A DNA stretch of 64,000 nucleotides, taken from NCBI GenBank assembly GCA_035610835.1, contig CM069448.1:4651607-4715606 (forward strand), in the 5' to 3' direction. The position numbers were made by a program, and so were the translations under genes. This DNA comes from Ophiura sarsii (taxonomy: Eukaryota; Echinodermata; Ophiuroidea; Amphilepidida; Ophiuridae). Under the pieces are notes generated by a model. The model was not told where the DNA came from. It did not search any database and worked only from the letters and a program-made list of their open reading frames with translations. This document shows, in pieces, positions 25,301 to 40,000 of the stretch (positions are counted from its first letter, which is position 1; each line of letters begins with the position of its first letter).

Positions 25301-28300
25301 TAGTATCCGTGAAACCATGTCAGACCATGTAAGTGAACCAAGAAAGATGATGTCAAATCTAATTGGAGTAGAACTGTAATGAAGGTTTGGAGCCAAAAAG
25401 ACATATCTACAATGGCTGCCATGTGTAAGATTTCATTTTCATAAGGGCCCTGTTTCATAAATGTCAACTTAAGTTTGTGGGTAAAGAAGAGTTCTTCGTA
25501 AGTTCAGAATAAAAAACTCTTCTTTGGATAAAAAGAAGATTACCTTACAATTTAAGAAGAATTCCTAAGTTACTTAAGATAGCCTCTGACCTCTTATTAA
25601 GTAAAGGAGGAACTTATGAAGGATATTCCTTTTAAAAATCATCTTAAACTTAACCCTAACCCTACCATATACCACAATATACCATGACTTAAGGGCACAT
25701 TGATACCACCCGGCGTGGATGAAAAAATGGACCCAGCCCATATAGTTTGCGCAATACACTGCGCAAACTAACCTTGACAGCTGTGGTGTAGTGTGGAATC
25801 CTTCGCCTGTGGTGCAAGAGGTCCCTGGATCAAATCCAGGGGGATATTTTGGTCGATTTTCGACGTTGAAGAAAAAATTCTGAAAAAAGTGGGGGGGGGG
25901 GGGGGGGGTAGAGTTAGGGTTAAAGAAGAATTCAGGCTATAAGAAGAATTAATTTTCTTAAATCCAACTTAAATTCAACTTAAGAAGATCTTAAAAAGTT
26001 TTATGAAATAGGGCACTGAAGTGTATACCATATGGCAGCTATTACAGAAAGTGTCTTTTAACATCATTAGGTACTGTAGTGTAAAACAACTTAATTTTCA
26101 CGGCAATTAATTTAGCGAATTAGCATTTAGTCAATTTTTTGCGGTAATTTAATTTAACTAATTTGTATCATCTTCCTATATATAACCATTGCAAATAATA
26201 TAATTGGCAGAGGCAATTTAATTTGGCTAATTGGATCTTCCTAGCGAAATTAAGTTGTTTTACAGTATTCAAACAATAATTGACTATATCTGCAATTGCA
26301 GCACTAATCAATGGTTTATACTAATTGCTCAACATGTAAACAACCCCACACATGGCAACTGGCAGCTATTACAGATAGGGCCTTGTGCAGTCACTTTAAG
26401 CCCTCATAGCTCGCTATTCTTTCACAAGTTGAGTTGAACTTTATATTTATAATATGAGATGTTTTCATTTTATGTTATTTTAATTTTTCCTTTTCCTTTC
26501 AGAAGAGCAAACTTGATGGATTAGACACAGACAAGGTGGATTTAGGGCTACTAACAAGGTAAACAGAATACACCCCCCCCCCTGTTCTACAGCCAGACTG
26601 ATTTTTTAAGTTTTGGCAAATTTTTGATTTTGTTGTTGCTGTTCTGATATCGTTGACCCTCCTCCCCCACTCACACTCAAAACACCGATGGACTTGACCT
26701 GAGTGGTCCATTTATTTTTGTCGCCCAAGCACACACTTTTTGATTCAATTTCTATTTTTATATTATGCTTTTGTAGAATCCTTGCAAAGCATTCATTTTC
26801 CATGTTTGCGTGTATTAACACCATATAATCTTTCTATACCTACCTGTAGATGGCGTGAGAAGGTATTCGCACTCATGGTGCAACAGAAATCTCTGGATAT
26901 CACACTGAAGAAGGATTCTAAACAACAGCAAAATATTGTAAGTAACAAATAAATAAATTAAACAAAGCAAAAACAGAACAAAACAAACAAACAAAACAAA
27001 ACAATTAAAAACAAAACAATTAAAAACAAAACAAAACAATTAAATAGAAAATGGGATTTACACAGTTAAGACATTAAGACATAACTGTAATTGTAGATGG
27101 CTAAATTGAGCGAGAGTGATATCAATAGAGCGCTTCGTTAAAGACCTAAATATCAACAAAGGGAACTAATATTTAAATTTTAAATTGCAAGGAAGCTTAA
27201 ATGTTATTTAACATGTTACCAAACTTAAGCAGAAGAAGCAATGGACTCAGATATCAGATCTGTTCACATATTATGCACCCAATGCACTATTACCTTTTTG
27301 ATATTGGTTAAATTATAAAAAAACCTGTAGTTATTATTCTCAAACTATCTACTACATACTCGATGGGCACACCCAAGTGTTTTTGTTGGTATGTTTAGAG
27401 ATACTCTCATATTTGTTAACAAAAAAAATAAAGGGTAAAAAACCAAAAAAAGAGAAGAAATTGTTGCTTTAATGTTCTAAGTTGAATAAAAGTATATCTC
27501 TTGGACCCAATGTAAGAGTATGTTTGCTTTCAATGATGTTGGCACAAATAGTATTATTTCTAACAAATGATGTGACATTTTTATTTCAGATAACAGGTTT
27601 TGAAAATAAATTAGCCTCTGCCCAGAACCAGTGCCAAATGTTGGAACATTCCATTACTGATAGGGATGCACAGTTGCAGATGCAGAGGGACCAGAATCAG
27701 GTGAGAAACAAGTTTTATTAATAGTGCTGCAGGTCACATAGACCCTGTACTTAAGCATCGCTCTGGCTCATGATGTAAAACAAACCAAAATGAGTTCATT
27801 GGCTCTTATTCATCATCATTATTAAGTGCCACTAGGGGTGTGATATTTGTTGTAGTGTCATATTATTAAAGAAATAATTAATCTCAACTCGTAGTTATAT
27901 AAAATTATTTCGTTGAATGTAGTATGTTGCTATAATATGTCATTGATCCATCAGAAAAATTTGATATATTTCATGGTGGTGTTGCCATGATCGATTCATA
28001 CGTAGCTTAGCCTAGCTCTACACAAAATCCATTTTTATAAGCCAATGTTTACCTGCAACAATTTATAGTAGTAAAAAGACACAACATGGCTGAATAATAC
28101 CTTATAATAAGCCACCATATACAATATGGGAGCATGTGAGATCTAGTGGATAGCATGCAGGGTTCATGATACAAAGGTTGTGAGTTCTAGCCCCGCTAAA
28201 GCCAACATGTTTGTATCCTTGGGCAAGGTACTTAGTCTCAATTGCCTTGTCGACCCAAGCGAAATTGGGGAGCTGTTGGGGGATATTACAATCTAAGTGC

Positions 28301-31027
28301 TGATACATTGTGTGTGCCCGGTCGGTAAGCCTGGTAAATGAAACGAAGTGATTGTGACGATTTCCTAATGGCAGCAAAAACCAGTGGTTCGGAAGTTACA
28401 TAGAAATGGTGGTCCAGTGCATTGGAATAGCAATACCCGAGCACATCAGAAAGGTACAGACACTTTCGTAAAGAGTAGGGGATCATCCCGGTCTGTAGGG
28501 GTGTTCACACATCTAACTTTAGCGCCTCAGAATAGGCTTGCCTAGATAGACAGCGCTTTATAAATGTATTATTATTATTATTATAATAATATACTTGTAG
28601 ACACTTTACTTGACACTATATTCAAAATATAAGCCCTGCAGATAGAAAGATATACGGAGGGGGTCGTCATATTTATTGTAGAGTAAGTTCATACGTTAAT
28701 CACACTCCCTCCTAATCTGCCAATCAGTTATTCTTGAAACAGAAAGGTTACAGAAAATAAGATTAATACTGTGTATGAATACGCAGTAGTGGAAATACCC
28801 ACATGACCAGTTAACCTGTGGTTGACGCTCATGTGTGTCGCATGTCTTGGCCAGTTCATACCCCTCGCTTGTCTAGTGGTTGAGTTACATGCTTTACAAT
28901 GCAGAGGTCCATGGTTCAATTCCCACTAGGACCACTTTTTCAACTGATTTATTTCCTTTTGTAAAAGTTGGGTTAGAACATAGATGGTAACCATCTATGG
29001 TTAGAAATATTTTTAAGTCCTCAAAGTGTGTAGTTACTAGTCAACCTGGTGGAAAGGCATGTGGGTATTTCCATCGCTGCGTATGAATACTATGGGTACC
29101 AGCTTGTTAAATGGGTACATTGATATCACAATGATACAATAATGGTACATCATAGCTCAACGTAAACTCCTCTGAGAATATGACGCAGACTGGCTTCAGA
29201 GTACTACTGATGTATGTAATAATAATAATAAATTTATAAAGCGCTATCTATCTAGGCATCCTGTTCTGAGGCTCTATATACATACAAACAAAACATGAAA
29301 ATTAAACATTTGCATGTGACCTGAAAATTACCATGAGAAATAACAACAAATATTATTAAACATGATACCCACATTTTAAAGACAGTCTTTAAAGCATTAA
29401 TTGAAACACAACACCGTCCATAGGAAGAGAGTTCCACAATGTGGGTGTGTGTGAAGAAAATGCTCTATCACCAATTCAATTCAATTTTCAATTCAATTCA
29501 ATTCATGAAGATTTGAAGATCATGTTTTGGGTGTTGAAAATAAGAGTTGGTTAAATGTAAGATGGCGCCAGTCTGTTGAGTGATTTCCATATGAGTGAGA
29601 AGAATTTTAAATTGAATCCTTTGACGAGTAACCAGTGTATAGGCCTATTTTGGCTGTTCGGTTGATCAAGATGAAAAAGGTAAATCAAATTTTTAAATGT
29701 AAATATTGAAGCTGTGTGTCAGGTATCTCAGCACTTTTATAGCCTATACAAGAAGTGAATATACTGCATAATGCAAATTAATCCTGTTATTACCCCCCCC
29801 CCCCCCCCCGCATACTTTGACTCCCCCCCCCCCCCCATATCCTGACTTTTTGCACCCAATTTTTTTGGTTGTCCACCCTAGCAGTATTGTATATAGGTCC
29901 TAACAAGTATCTTTATACCCGCCAACCTTTTACATCATGCGGTTATATCTTATAGATGAGATAAAAAGCTTGATTTGGCCCCTATATTATGAAAACAAAA
30001 TAGCTTGAAAAAGAAGAAGAAACGGTTGTATCGCCAAAGACCAGTGTATGTACGATTTACCCAGTGTCGCATCGTTAAATGCTCCACACTTGCAGAATTT
30101 GCTATACAATCTAAAAGTGTATAGCAGTTTCATACTATACATTTCAATGTAACAGTTTATCATTTGTAAAGAACGGTGGGAATTTGACAACGATTTGCTA
30201 CACAAATATTTTCACATAAATCGATCACTGCCAAAGACCACTTTAAAATCAAATCAAAACTGAATTTGTAAGAAGAAGATGTATCACTTAAAATATGATA
30301 TGACCTCGAAATATGGGTCATTGAATTAATTATCCTTTATCAATCCTTTTCAGCATGTGTATGCAATTGTGAATAATATGCATTTTCCCAAAACAAGTAA
30401 TTTGAAGCTTTACAGTCTACCTTGATATTATAATTGGCTGTCATTTGATATATGTGACCAGTCGCGTCAGAAAGGACATGTTGTCGGCAAACCTAGTTTT
30501 GAGATAGAGGCCAATATATTTGGTGGAATATAAAGAAAATAATAGAACAACTTTGGCTTCTTCAAATCATATCTTTTGATTACAAAGTCCGTTTACCTTC
30601 AACATGGTATCATTTCAAAGCTTAAATTGTGCCCTATCAAGTGATACCAGTAACTCAGATTTGACTAGGGCCACCAACATGTCCATTTTGATGTGACGGG
30701 TCACATATGATTAAGGCAACTCAATCTCCTTAATTTGTGCTTTGTAATTAATAATATCATATTATTATTAATAATATATAATTGACCCTTTTAAATATGT
30801 TTATGTCAGCAATTAATTTGACTGCCTTGTATTTTTCAATTAAACTATTAATTTTGATTTATGTCAATTTAATATAATAACTAATTGTAATCAGTAGCGT
30901 AGCCAGGGTCATTTGTCAGGGGGGGCAAAGGTTTTTTTTCCGGTGAGCACCAGTTCGTATGCGTATTCATACCGGCGTGAAAAACTGCACAATATGTCTT
31001 CCTTTCTCCTTTCTGTTCGTTTCCTTT

Positions 31028-31066
<39 letters not shown>

Positions 31067-34000
31067 AGAGGCGTTGCATCTTCATACCGGCGTGAAAGTG
31101 CAATATGTCTTCCTTTCTCCTTTCTGTCCGTTTCCTTCCCTTTCCTTCCCTTTCCCTTTTTCCTTTCCTTCCCTTTTTCCCTTTCCTTTCCTTCCTCTTC
31201 TCCCTCTCTTTCCCTTTCTTTGCCTTCCCGATTTTTCGCTTAGTTCCCGATTTACCGGTCAAATTATTTTTCTCAGGTGGGGGGCTGCCCCCCCCCCCCT
31301 TGCCCCCGTCTTGGCTACGCTTCTGATTGTAATACTAGGAAGACAAACATATAACATTTTCAGATCTGGCCATCTGTGGAACAATTTATCACCATCTATT
31401 CATAATGATTTAGAAAATATGTCAATCGGTCAATTCAAATCCTATATTTCCACTGTATTATAATTGAATAATATCATAATTTGTATTATATTTAAACACT
31501 GTAACATTTGTTATTTGTATGTATTTATGTATTGTATCGAGGGCCTGCTTGGAAAGCAGTGCAAGTCACTGAAGCATATAACCCTTAATAAAGAAAGCAT
31601 TAATTAAAAAAATATCCTGTGTATTTTTAGAAAATGAGGTTTTGAGGCATATGAATTACCGTATATAAATGGTAGGCCCATGCTGAATTGTTTAGAACTT
31701 AAACCGTTCATGACAACACCACCGTGAAAGATGTATAATTTGAAATGGTTCATTCAAGGACTCCATCCCTCAATCAATCAACTTTTTGAAAACATATAAT
31801 TACACTATTGTTACCATATAATGGATAATACATTCACCCGCAAATCCATGGAATCTAACCTAACAAAGTATATTTTCTTATTATTTATTTCAATTAGAAT
31901 TTGAAAGATGAAATGGAATCTTTGAAGCAGGTAATGGATGCTATGGATGCCCAACTACAGAGTAATGAGATATCTGCCATGGACCTTAGTCCAGTATTAA
32001 ATGGGTAGGTTAGGCTTGTTGAGCGAGTAGTGCTTATTAAGTTGGTTTTAAAAACCGGAAAACTATGATCAGTGGCATCCCCAGCACGACCACAGTTGTA
32101 CCGACGAGGGGTATGATGTACCGACAATTTTTTTTTACAGACTTCCCCAAAAAATTGTAAAACATGCACAATTTTTTCCCCGTCAGTAGCTGAAATCTTG
32201 ATACGTGGGGGTTAAGTGATGAACTTGTCTGCATAACCGGCCGAAAAAAATTGCATGGTCAAAATCGCAAATCTACCGACGGAGGACCCCCTGGACCCCC
32301 TGGGTACGCCACTGACTATGATCTATTTTACTACCTCTGGACAGTGATGTAACTTGTCATGTGCAACATTTAGGCACATGTATGTATCTTCCATCTTTCT
32401 ATGTGTGTGTGTGTATATGCCAGTTGCCAGTGCCTCAAGTAGGCACAAATGTTTATGTATTGCAATCAGTGAATGATGCAGTGAATTCACTGTCTCGTGG
32501 AAGAGAAATCAAGTATTTATTCTGTCCATCTACCTCTTTATGTTGTGTCAGCATATGAAGAGGTATTTTGCAAAAGGGCCTACATCCACTTTGGCTCTTA
32601 TTGAGAAAAAGTCAAAAAACTGTTTCTAAATATTCAAGTTGAGCAATTGAAAAACTGAATGGATTATGAAAGAGGTACACTACATACTAATTGAAATTGA
32701 TATAAATTTTAAATGTGCTAGTTTTAATTTTTTTTTAAATCATGTTTACATTTTTTGAAAATTTGGATGTAGGCCCTTTTGCAACAAAACTCCATCTGTT
32801 TGTACATAAAGAAAAAATACCACACACAAAAAATCATTTATTTTAATCATTGAAAATAAATAAGTTTGATATTGAAATGTATAGGTCACAATCATATGTT
32901 TCAAGGAAATAAAGTCATTTTTTTCAAAAATACCTACATCTCATTGTAAACAGCCATTGAAGTTGTTGTTTTGTTGCAAAAGGGCCTGTATCCCGATTTA
33001 ATTCTGGATACAGGCCCTTTTGCAACAAAACAACAATTTCAATGGCTGTTTACAATGAGATGTAGGTCTTTTTTTAAAAAATGACTTTGTTCCCTTGAAA
33101 CATATGATTGTGACCTATACATTTCTATATCAAACTCATTTTTTGAAAAAATGCACCATAGCCCTTTTGCAAAATACCTCTTCATATACTCATATTTCAT
33201 TGATTGATGCAGTATTTACATGGTATGCAAGTGCTGTTGTTCATTTATGATTGTGTGGGTATGTATGCCACTGGCGCATTTTGAAGAACAGGTGTGATAA
33301 GTTGCACTGACTTGTTACGCTCTAATGACACTGTACAGAGGTAGATACGTAAATGAGTGTACAAGGTTTCTTAATCAGTTGAGTTAGGCCTTTTAAGCAT
33401 ACAGGGATAACTTTTCATCCTGTATACACTGGATTCTACTTTATATGACTATTAATTGGTAGTCTCTTATACAGACATAAGAGAACAATCTCATATTGTA
33501 AATATAGTATTAAAAAGCAAACTGCATAAGGATTGATGTGGAATTGCAGATTACACCTTAAAAGGTGTAATCTTCATGAATATTAATGAGAATTCCCATT
33601 AATGAAAACACAGTCAAGTTATTATTCCTACAATATCAGAAAGGATGAATGTTATGATTAATGTAAAGGGGGGAGTATGAGTGTGCCATATCTCTTTATC
33701 CAAAGTATCGGAATAAAGCGTCTGTATTATGATTGTAGAGTTTGTAGTGTGTAAAAACCAAACGAATCGGGTTTGCATCAATGGAGCTGTAATTAACATT
33801 TGATCTGAAAAAAATTCAAATTAATTAATTCTAGATTGTATTTCTTTAATTTTGAAGTTTCCAGAATTGGCATGATACCAATGAGGAGAGAATGCAGACC
33901 TGTATATTGGCTAAGCTAAGAGCCTTTGAACAAAGAGTACAGTTTGCAACAAGCAGAATTGATGTCTTAAAAGGTTAGAAGCCAGCTTTTACTTGCATGA

Positions 34001-37000
34001 GTATTGTGTAGTTGTGCTCTTAGCTTTGATACTGCACAAAACACAGTAAAGATTGAGCTGAAACATAGCCAGACATCAAAATTTCCCTCATGGCACAGCA
34101 ATTTGCACCCAGAAATATTTCTATTATGATATAACTTTTGATTACACCCCATGAAAATGAATGATTGCACACCAACTTGACAAATAAAGTGCAATTTAGC
34201 AACTCGAGGGAACAAAACTAAATTTGTTGGCTGAATGGAGGGTATTTCATCATCATTCAATGTATGTAACCTCAAGTTATGTGGTGACATCAGCGCATAT
34301 TCGGAGTAATTCTGTTATACCCTTCACAGAGGTATTCATAGTGCATGATTTTTAAGAATGACGCATACTACCGATGTAGGTGTGCAGGGTATAACAGAAT
34401 TATGCCGCATATTCTACTGAACGTGTCATGATATCGCGCACATTTTACAATGCAATGGCATTTGCATCCTGACCTTGTGATAAAAAAATAATGCCAGCTG
34501 TGTCACAGAAAGTGCTAAATCCATCACAAGATAACACACTAGCGTCTCCTCTCAACTTGAGCTGACACAGAGTATAGTTATTTCAATAGATCACCATAGA
34601 CAGCAAGTAGGTTGTGTCTGGCTGATTGATCTATCTAAGGCCTAAAAAAAAGGTTTGATTGGCGTAACATAAAGAGAAAAAAGAGGGTAGGTAGGTCAGA
34701 TTTTTAAAAAAAAAAATATTATTTTTATTTTTTAAATCTATAAAACATCTATGAAATTTTATATACCAGCACACATATACCATACAGACATACAAATGGC
34801 ACAAATACACATTTTCACTGGGTTTTTTTCTTTTTCTCACACACAAAAAAAGTAATTTAAAAAAAAAAAATGTTAAGGGTCGGCGGTAAAAATAGTGTCG
34901 GTCGGGTTACGCCAATCAAACATTTTTGAAGGTAGGTCAGATTTTTAAAAAAAAAAATATTATTTTTATTTTTTAAATCTATAAAACATCTATGAAATTT
35001 TATATACCAGCACACATATACCATACAGACATACAAATGGCACAAATACACATTTTCACTGGGTTTTTTTCTTTTTCTCACACACAAAAAAAGTAATTTA
35101 AAAAAATAAAATGTTAAGGGTCGGCGGTAAAAATAGTGTCGGTCGGGTTACGCCAATCAAACATTTTTTTAGGCCTAATCTGATTGGAGGTTGGTAGTCT
35201 TTTTTGATGTGTGATTACCAACAGCAACGAAAGATCCAGCTGTAACGAAATAGTTTGATCAGTTCCAAATTGAGAAGCAGCCTTACAGGACTTAGCGAAT
35301 GAATACAGAAGGATGTGGGCACGTACGAAGGCAACTAGCACACTGTGCATCATATTCGTGACGCGTGCGTGCGACCAATAACGCGTGCGGATGGCCATAA
35401 TCGAGGACGTACGCTTGGATTACTTTTTTGTGCACGGAACTAAATAAATAGAAACTAATGAACAAATATGGGCCAGGGGGAAAAAGCTCAAGTGTGAATA
35501 CTCTTATTTTGCTAGTGCCGCCATTTTTGTCACATGTGTACAATTTATGCCGCGAGAAATATATTGTAGGAAAATCTGGATTTTCGAACAGTATGCGTAC
35601 AAAAATGAGTGGAGGACAGTATGATAATTTATACTAGTGAACAAAACATGGCCAGAGAGAGAAAGCACAAGTGTGAATACTTTTATTTGTTGATTTTGCG
35701 AGTGCTGCCATTTTTGACACATGTGTAAAATTTTTGCCGCCAAAAAGAATTTAAAAGGTATTGCTGAAAAATCAGGATTTTCGAACAGTATGCATGCTAA
35801 TAAAGAATGGAAGACAATATGTCAACAGAATATATGGATGAGGGATATATATTAAGTATAATGATGCTACTTGCGTGACTCCGGTATTGTCAAAAAGTCC
35901 GTCGAGTTGCGTCATCCGCTGTGTAGACTCTCCTGTATGTCTTCCAAATTTTGCAGTCTAGATGAAGTGGCTTGCAGGCACCACAATAACACTCGGATGA
36001 AAGTCCGAAAAAGTCAGGAAAATACACTCAGAAAAGTCTCAAAATGCGTAGAAATCAGCTCAACAATTCCAGCAAGAAGATGGGGACTGGTAGAGTAGTC
36101 CAATGTGTGAAATAAACGTGCAGAATAGCGAAAATAAATACGAAATTGCGAGCACCATGTCACCACGTCTTCACAGCACGAACGGGGGATATAGCGATTG
36201 ATAACGTTGCATTGATAACCTCTATACGCTGAATGGATATGTTGCTGCTCTGCCATAATTGAACAAATGTATCTATAGTTTGTGTGTCAAGACAGTGGAA
36301 TCAAATGTGAGTCTAGATGAGTCTATTCTCAAGTTTAGAAACACTTTGTGATTTTGTAAGATTTTGAATATTATTGTGTCACTTTATGTTTCATGTTTAG
36401 GTCTATTTGCAAGAAAGGATGCCTTATTAAAGATACACCTGTCTCAAACTGAAGGCAATATCAGCAGAGAATCAACAAGTAGTCAAACTGCAGTCCAATG
36501 TAATGAACAGACAATACAACTTGCTGAGGAGAGGTAAGGACAGTGTTGCCAATCAAGGTGTTGGTATAAGCTGCATAAATGAAGCCCAATCCATGATAAA
36601 TGTAGCCCAATATAAGGTGTTATGTAATATAATAATAATAAATAAGTATTTATAATGCGCCATTTATCTAGAAACAAGTTCTAATCCAAGGCGCAATGAA
36701 CAAACAAGAAAAGCAATACAGAACAGTGGAAATCACAGTATTTTAATTTTGCTAAATTATTTCTCAATTCTTTCTATGCCAATTTAAAGTCTGTAATGTT
36801 GTTTAATTTTGTACAAAGTAGGGGATATTTGTGTCCCAATTATATTTTCATCTTTGGGATTTCTCGTAAAATCAGAGACCAAATGATGCTTGATTTGTTT
36901 TTGTCTTTCCAGAATTTCATACGCTGATTTGATGGGGGAGCTTGAGAGAGTGCAGCAAGAGAGAGACCGACTTGCAGGACAAATCCAGGACGATGCAAAC

Positions 37001-40000
37001 TTTTTTGAGGAAACATTACATACAACTAAACAGAAATGTAAGGTCTATTGAGGATTCTTATATAGTGGGTGTGGTTTTGGATGTCAACAGGAAATGTGAT
37101 TGTTTTTTGGCTGATTTTCAGCCGATACGCACTATATATTATCGTATAATTATGTGATGCGATCTGTGAAAACCCGCCACATGGTGGGATTTTTCACATT
37201 GGAGATATTTATATGATAAGAAAGCTGAAACTGTGATGATTACAGAACTGTTTCGATCATTTTTCTACGATCACTACAAAAAAAAGAAGTTATGAGTGAA
37301 TGATGATTGAGTGTCATAAAAAGCTACAAAACAAGAAATCATGAAAACAGGCCAAAAAAGATACATAGTTCAATAGAATAACATTATAGATAATAAGAAA
37401 AGTGAATTAAGTAAGTTTTTGAAGATGAAATTTCATAAAAGATGATGACACAAAGTATTGGACATTAATTTTCTAAAAAAATCTTTAAAAAATAAAATAA
37501 AAAAGATTACCCATAATCCCTAGTTCACATTTTGCGACATCCGACGGGTTTTCACAGATCGCATCACATATAGTTTGGGGCGGGCTTAATTTATTCGAAT
37601 AATAATACCTTCAGTGTGTACGGTCATCGTGTTAAGATGCTCAAGTGTGCTCTACACAAAGTGTAGAGCACACTTTGTGTAGAGCACGCTTGAGCATCTT
37701 AACACGATGACCGTACAAATAAAGACAGAGAGGGATAAGGCTAAAAGAAGGTATCTAATATCCAAATCTCGACAGTCCAGAGAAAGATGGAGGAGGCTTA
37801 ATACCTGTCTGAACGAGTCGTATAAAACTGACAAATTGGCAATGCTGAACACGCAAATGGAAGAACTCCATTTGGCAGATATGAAAGGTGACTACACCAC
37901 CACATGGAAAGTTATCCATGATCTCTCAGGGAAAGATCAAAAGCCGAGCATCAAGGTCAAGAAAAGAGATGGTACGTCCCCTACAAGTGACAAAGATCTG
38001 CTTGCAGAATGGAAGAAATACTTCAGCTCTCTGCTCAACAATGACAATGGTCAAACTCCATCTGATCTGCCCAAGCCTGCTGATCATGACTTGCCAATCC
38101 AAGATCATCCACCTACACACAAGGAGACTTTGAAAGCCATACGCCAGATGAAAAACAACAAGGCAGCAGGTCTTGACTGTGCAATCACCTCAGAAGCACT
38201 CCAGAGTGGCGGCGATGTAATGGCAGATGTAATCCATAATTTCTGTGCAGAAGTTTACACGACTCTCATACCACCTAGCCAATGGACCACCAGTGTTATT
38301 GTTCCTTTGCCCAAGAAGGGAGACCTTAGCCTCATGACCAATTACCGGGGAATTTCCCTCCTTTCGATTGCTGCTAAAGTATACAAAAGGATCCTTCTAA
38401 ATAGGATCCGTGACCAAGTTGACTCCATCCTGAGGAACAACCAGGCAGGATTTCGACCAGGGAGAAGTTGTGCCCAACAAATTCACATACTCAGAAGGAT
38501 CATGGAAGGTTTCCAAGACTATCAGCTCCCGCTTGCGGTAACATTTATTGATTTCAAGAAAGCCTTTGATTCCATCAACAGAAAGGTGATGTTCTCAGTA
38601 CTGCGACATTATAGAATTCCAGAAGCTGTAGTCAATGCTATAAGTGTGCTATACAACAACTCTAGAAGCGCTGTAATGGTACAGGGTGAGTCAGAAAGAA
38701 CGGGCACTTTTTTTGGGCGAAAGCGCCACAGAAATATTAAGCCTGCATATTCAAAACCAAATATAGTGTTACAAAGAACACATATTTGGCTTTCATTCAA
38801 AAAATGAAATTTTGGATTCGAACATTGCGTCATACAAGTACAGTTACAACCATTTGAGTAGAACCAGGTATTTTAAAGCCAATCCACGGAATGGCAATAA
38901 CCGATAGTATTGTTGGTTGCCTGATTCAGAGATGCTGATTAATGAAACTCGTGAAAAAACTGAAAAGGCACATGAATGTTGGATACAATATTTTCAAATG
39001 ACTGGAAATAAATAGATCTTTGTAAGTATGAGTAATAAAAAGCCTAAAATCAAGAAGGAAAAGTAAAAGGAGGAATATCTACTGAATCAGGAGGTAATCC
39101 CAATTAGAATACTTTTAGGAATGGCTTGATAATTCGACCATTCCATGGATTTGCTTCAGATTTTTGGGGCTTTACTCAAATTAGTGTAACATGATAATAA
39201 CGAAATGATCGATTTTTAAAATTCTTCTTTCGAATGAATGCAAAATTGTAGGTCTTGAAAGTGCTACCATTGATTTTAAATATGCATGCCTACATCTTTT
39301 GTGACGCTTTTGTGAAAAAAGTGCCCGTTCTTTCTGACTCACCCTGTAGATGGAAACATTTCACACCCATTTGATGTATCCACAGGAGTTTTGCAGGGAG
39401 ATGTTTTGGCTCCTTTTCTATTTGTTATATTGGTCGACTACCTACTGAAGAAGGCCACATCAGAGCTAGATTCGGGAGTCTTTACACATCCTCGTCGCTC
39501 CAGTCGTCATCTGGCCAAGTTGCTAAATGACTTAGATTTCGCTGATGACATTGCTTTGTTGGAATCTTCAATTCCGCGGGCACAGGCCCAGCTAGCCAGA
39601 ACAGCGGCGGCAGCAGCCGACCTCGGCCTCATCATTAGCACACCCAAGACAGAGTACATGACTATTAACTGCAACCCCCATCCAACACTTCAAGTCTACG
39701 GTGATCCCATCAAACATGTATCAGATTTCAGATATCTTGGCTCTATGATGGCATCTGGTTCAAGCGACCTTAAAAGAAGAAAGTCACTGGCTTGGTGTGC
39801 TTTTTGGAAGCTGGAACGCCTGTGGAAGAGTCCCAAAATACCCATCTCAACTAAAGTGAAGTTGTTTAACATCACCTGCATTACTAGTCTGTGCTATGGC
39901 TGCGAGTCATGGGTGATCTCTCAAGACATGGAAAATAAAATCAATGCCTTTGCCACCTCCTGCGACAGAATTATGCTGAATATTGGGCGGATTGACCACA

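Noticed and set aside
28864..28933. Functional tRNA-Val gene
   Set aside because: The acceptor stem does not pair and the sequence is embedded between hAT-type inverted repeats.
30909..31326. Lys/Glu-rich, Gly-rich and Phe/Pro-rich ORFs
   Set aside because: They arise from the poly-G and TTCCTTTCCC tracts of a MITE.
33865..33973. Exon 11 starting at the TTTCCAG acceptor
   Set aside because: It has the stronger-looking pyrimidine tract, but it gives the wrong phase after exon 10 and loses the conserved frame. The TTGAAG acceptor seven bases upstream fits.
34631..35087. Two identical Cys/Tyr-rich ORFs of about 70 residues
   Set aside because: They are duplicate translations of the 241-bp internal duplication of a MITE.
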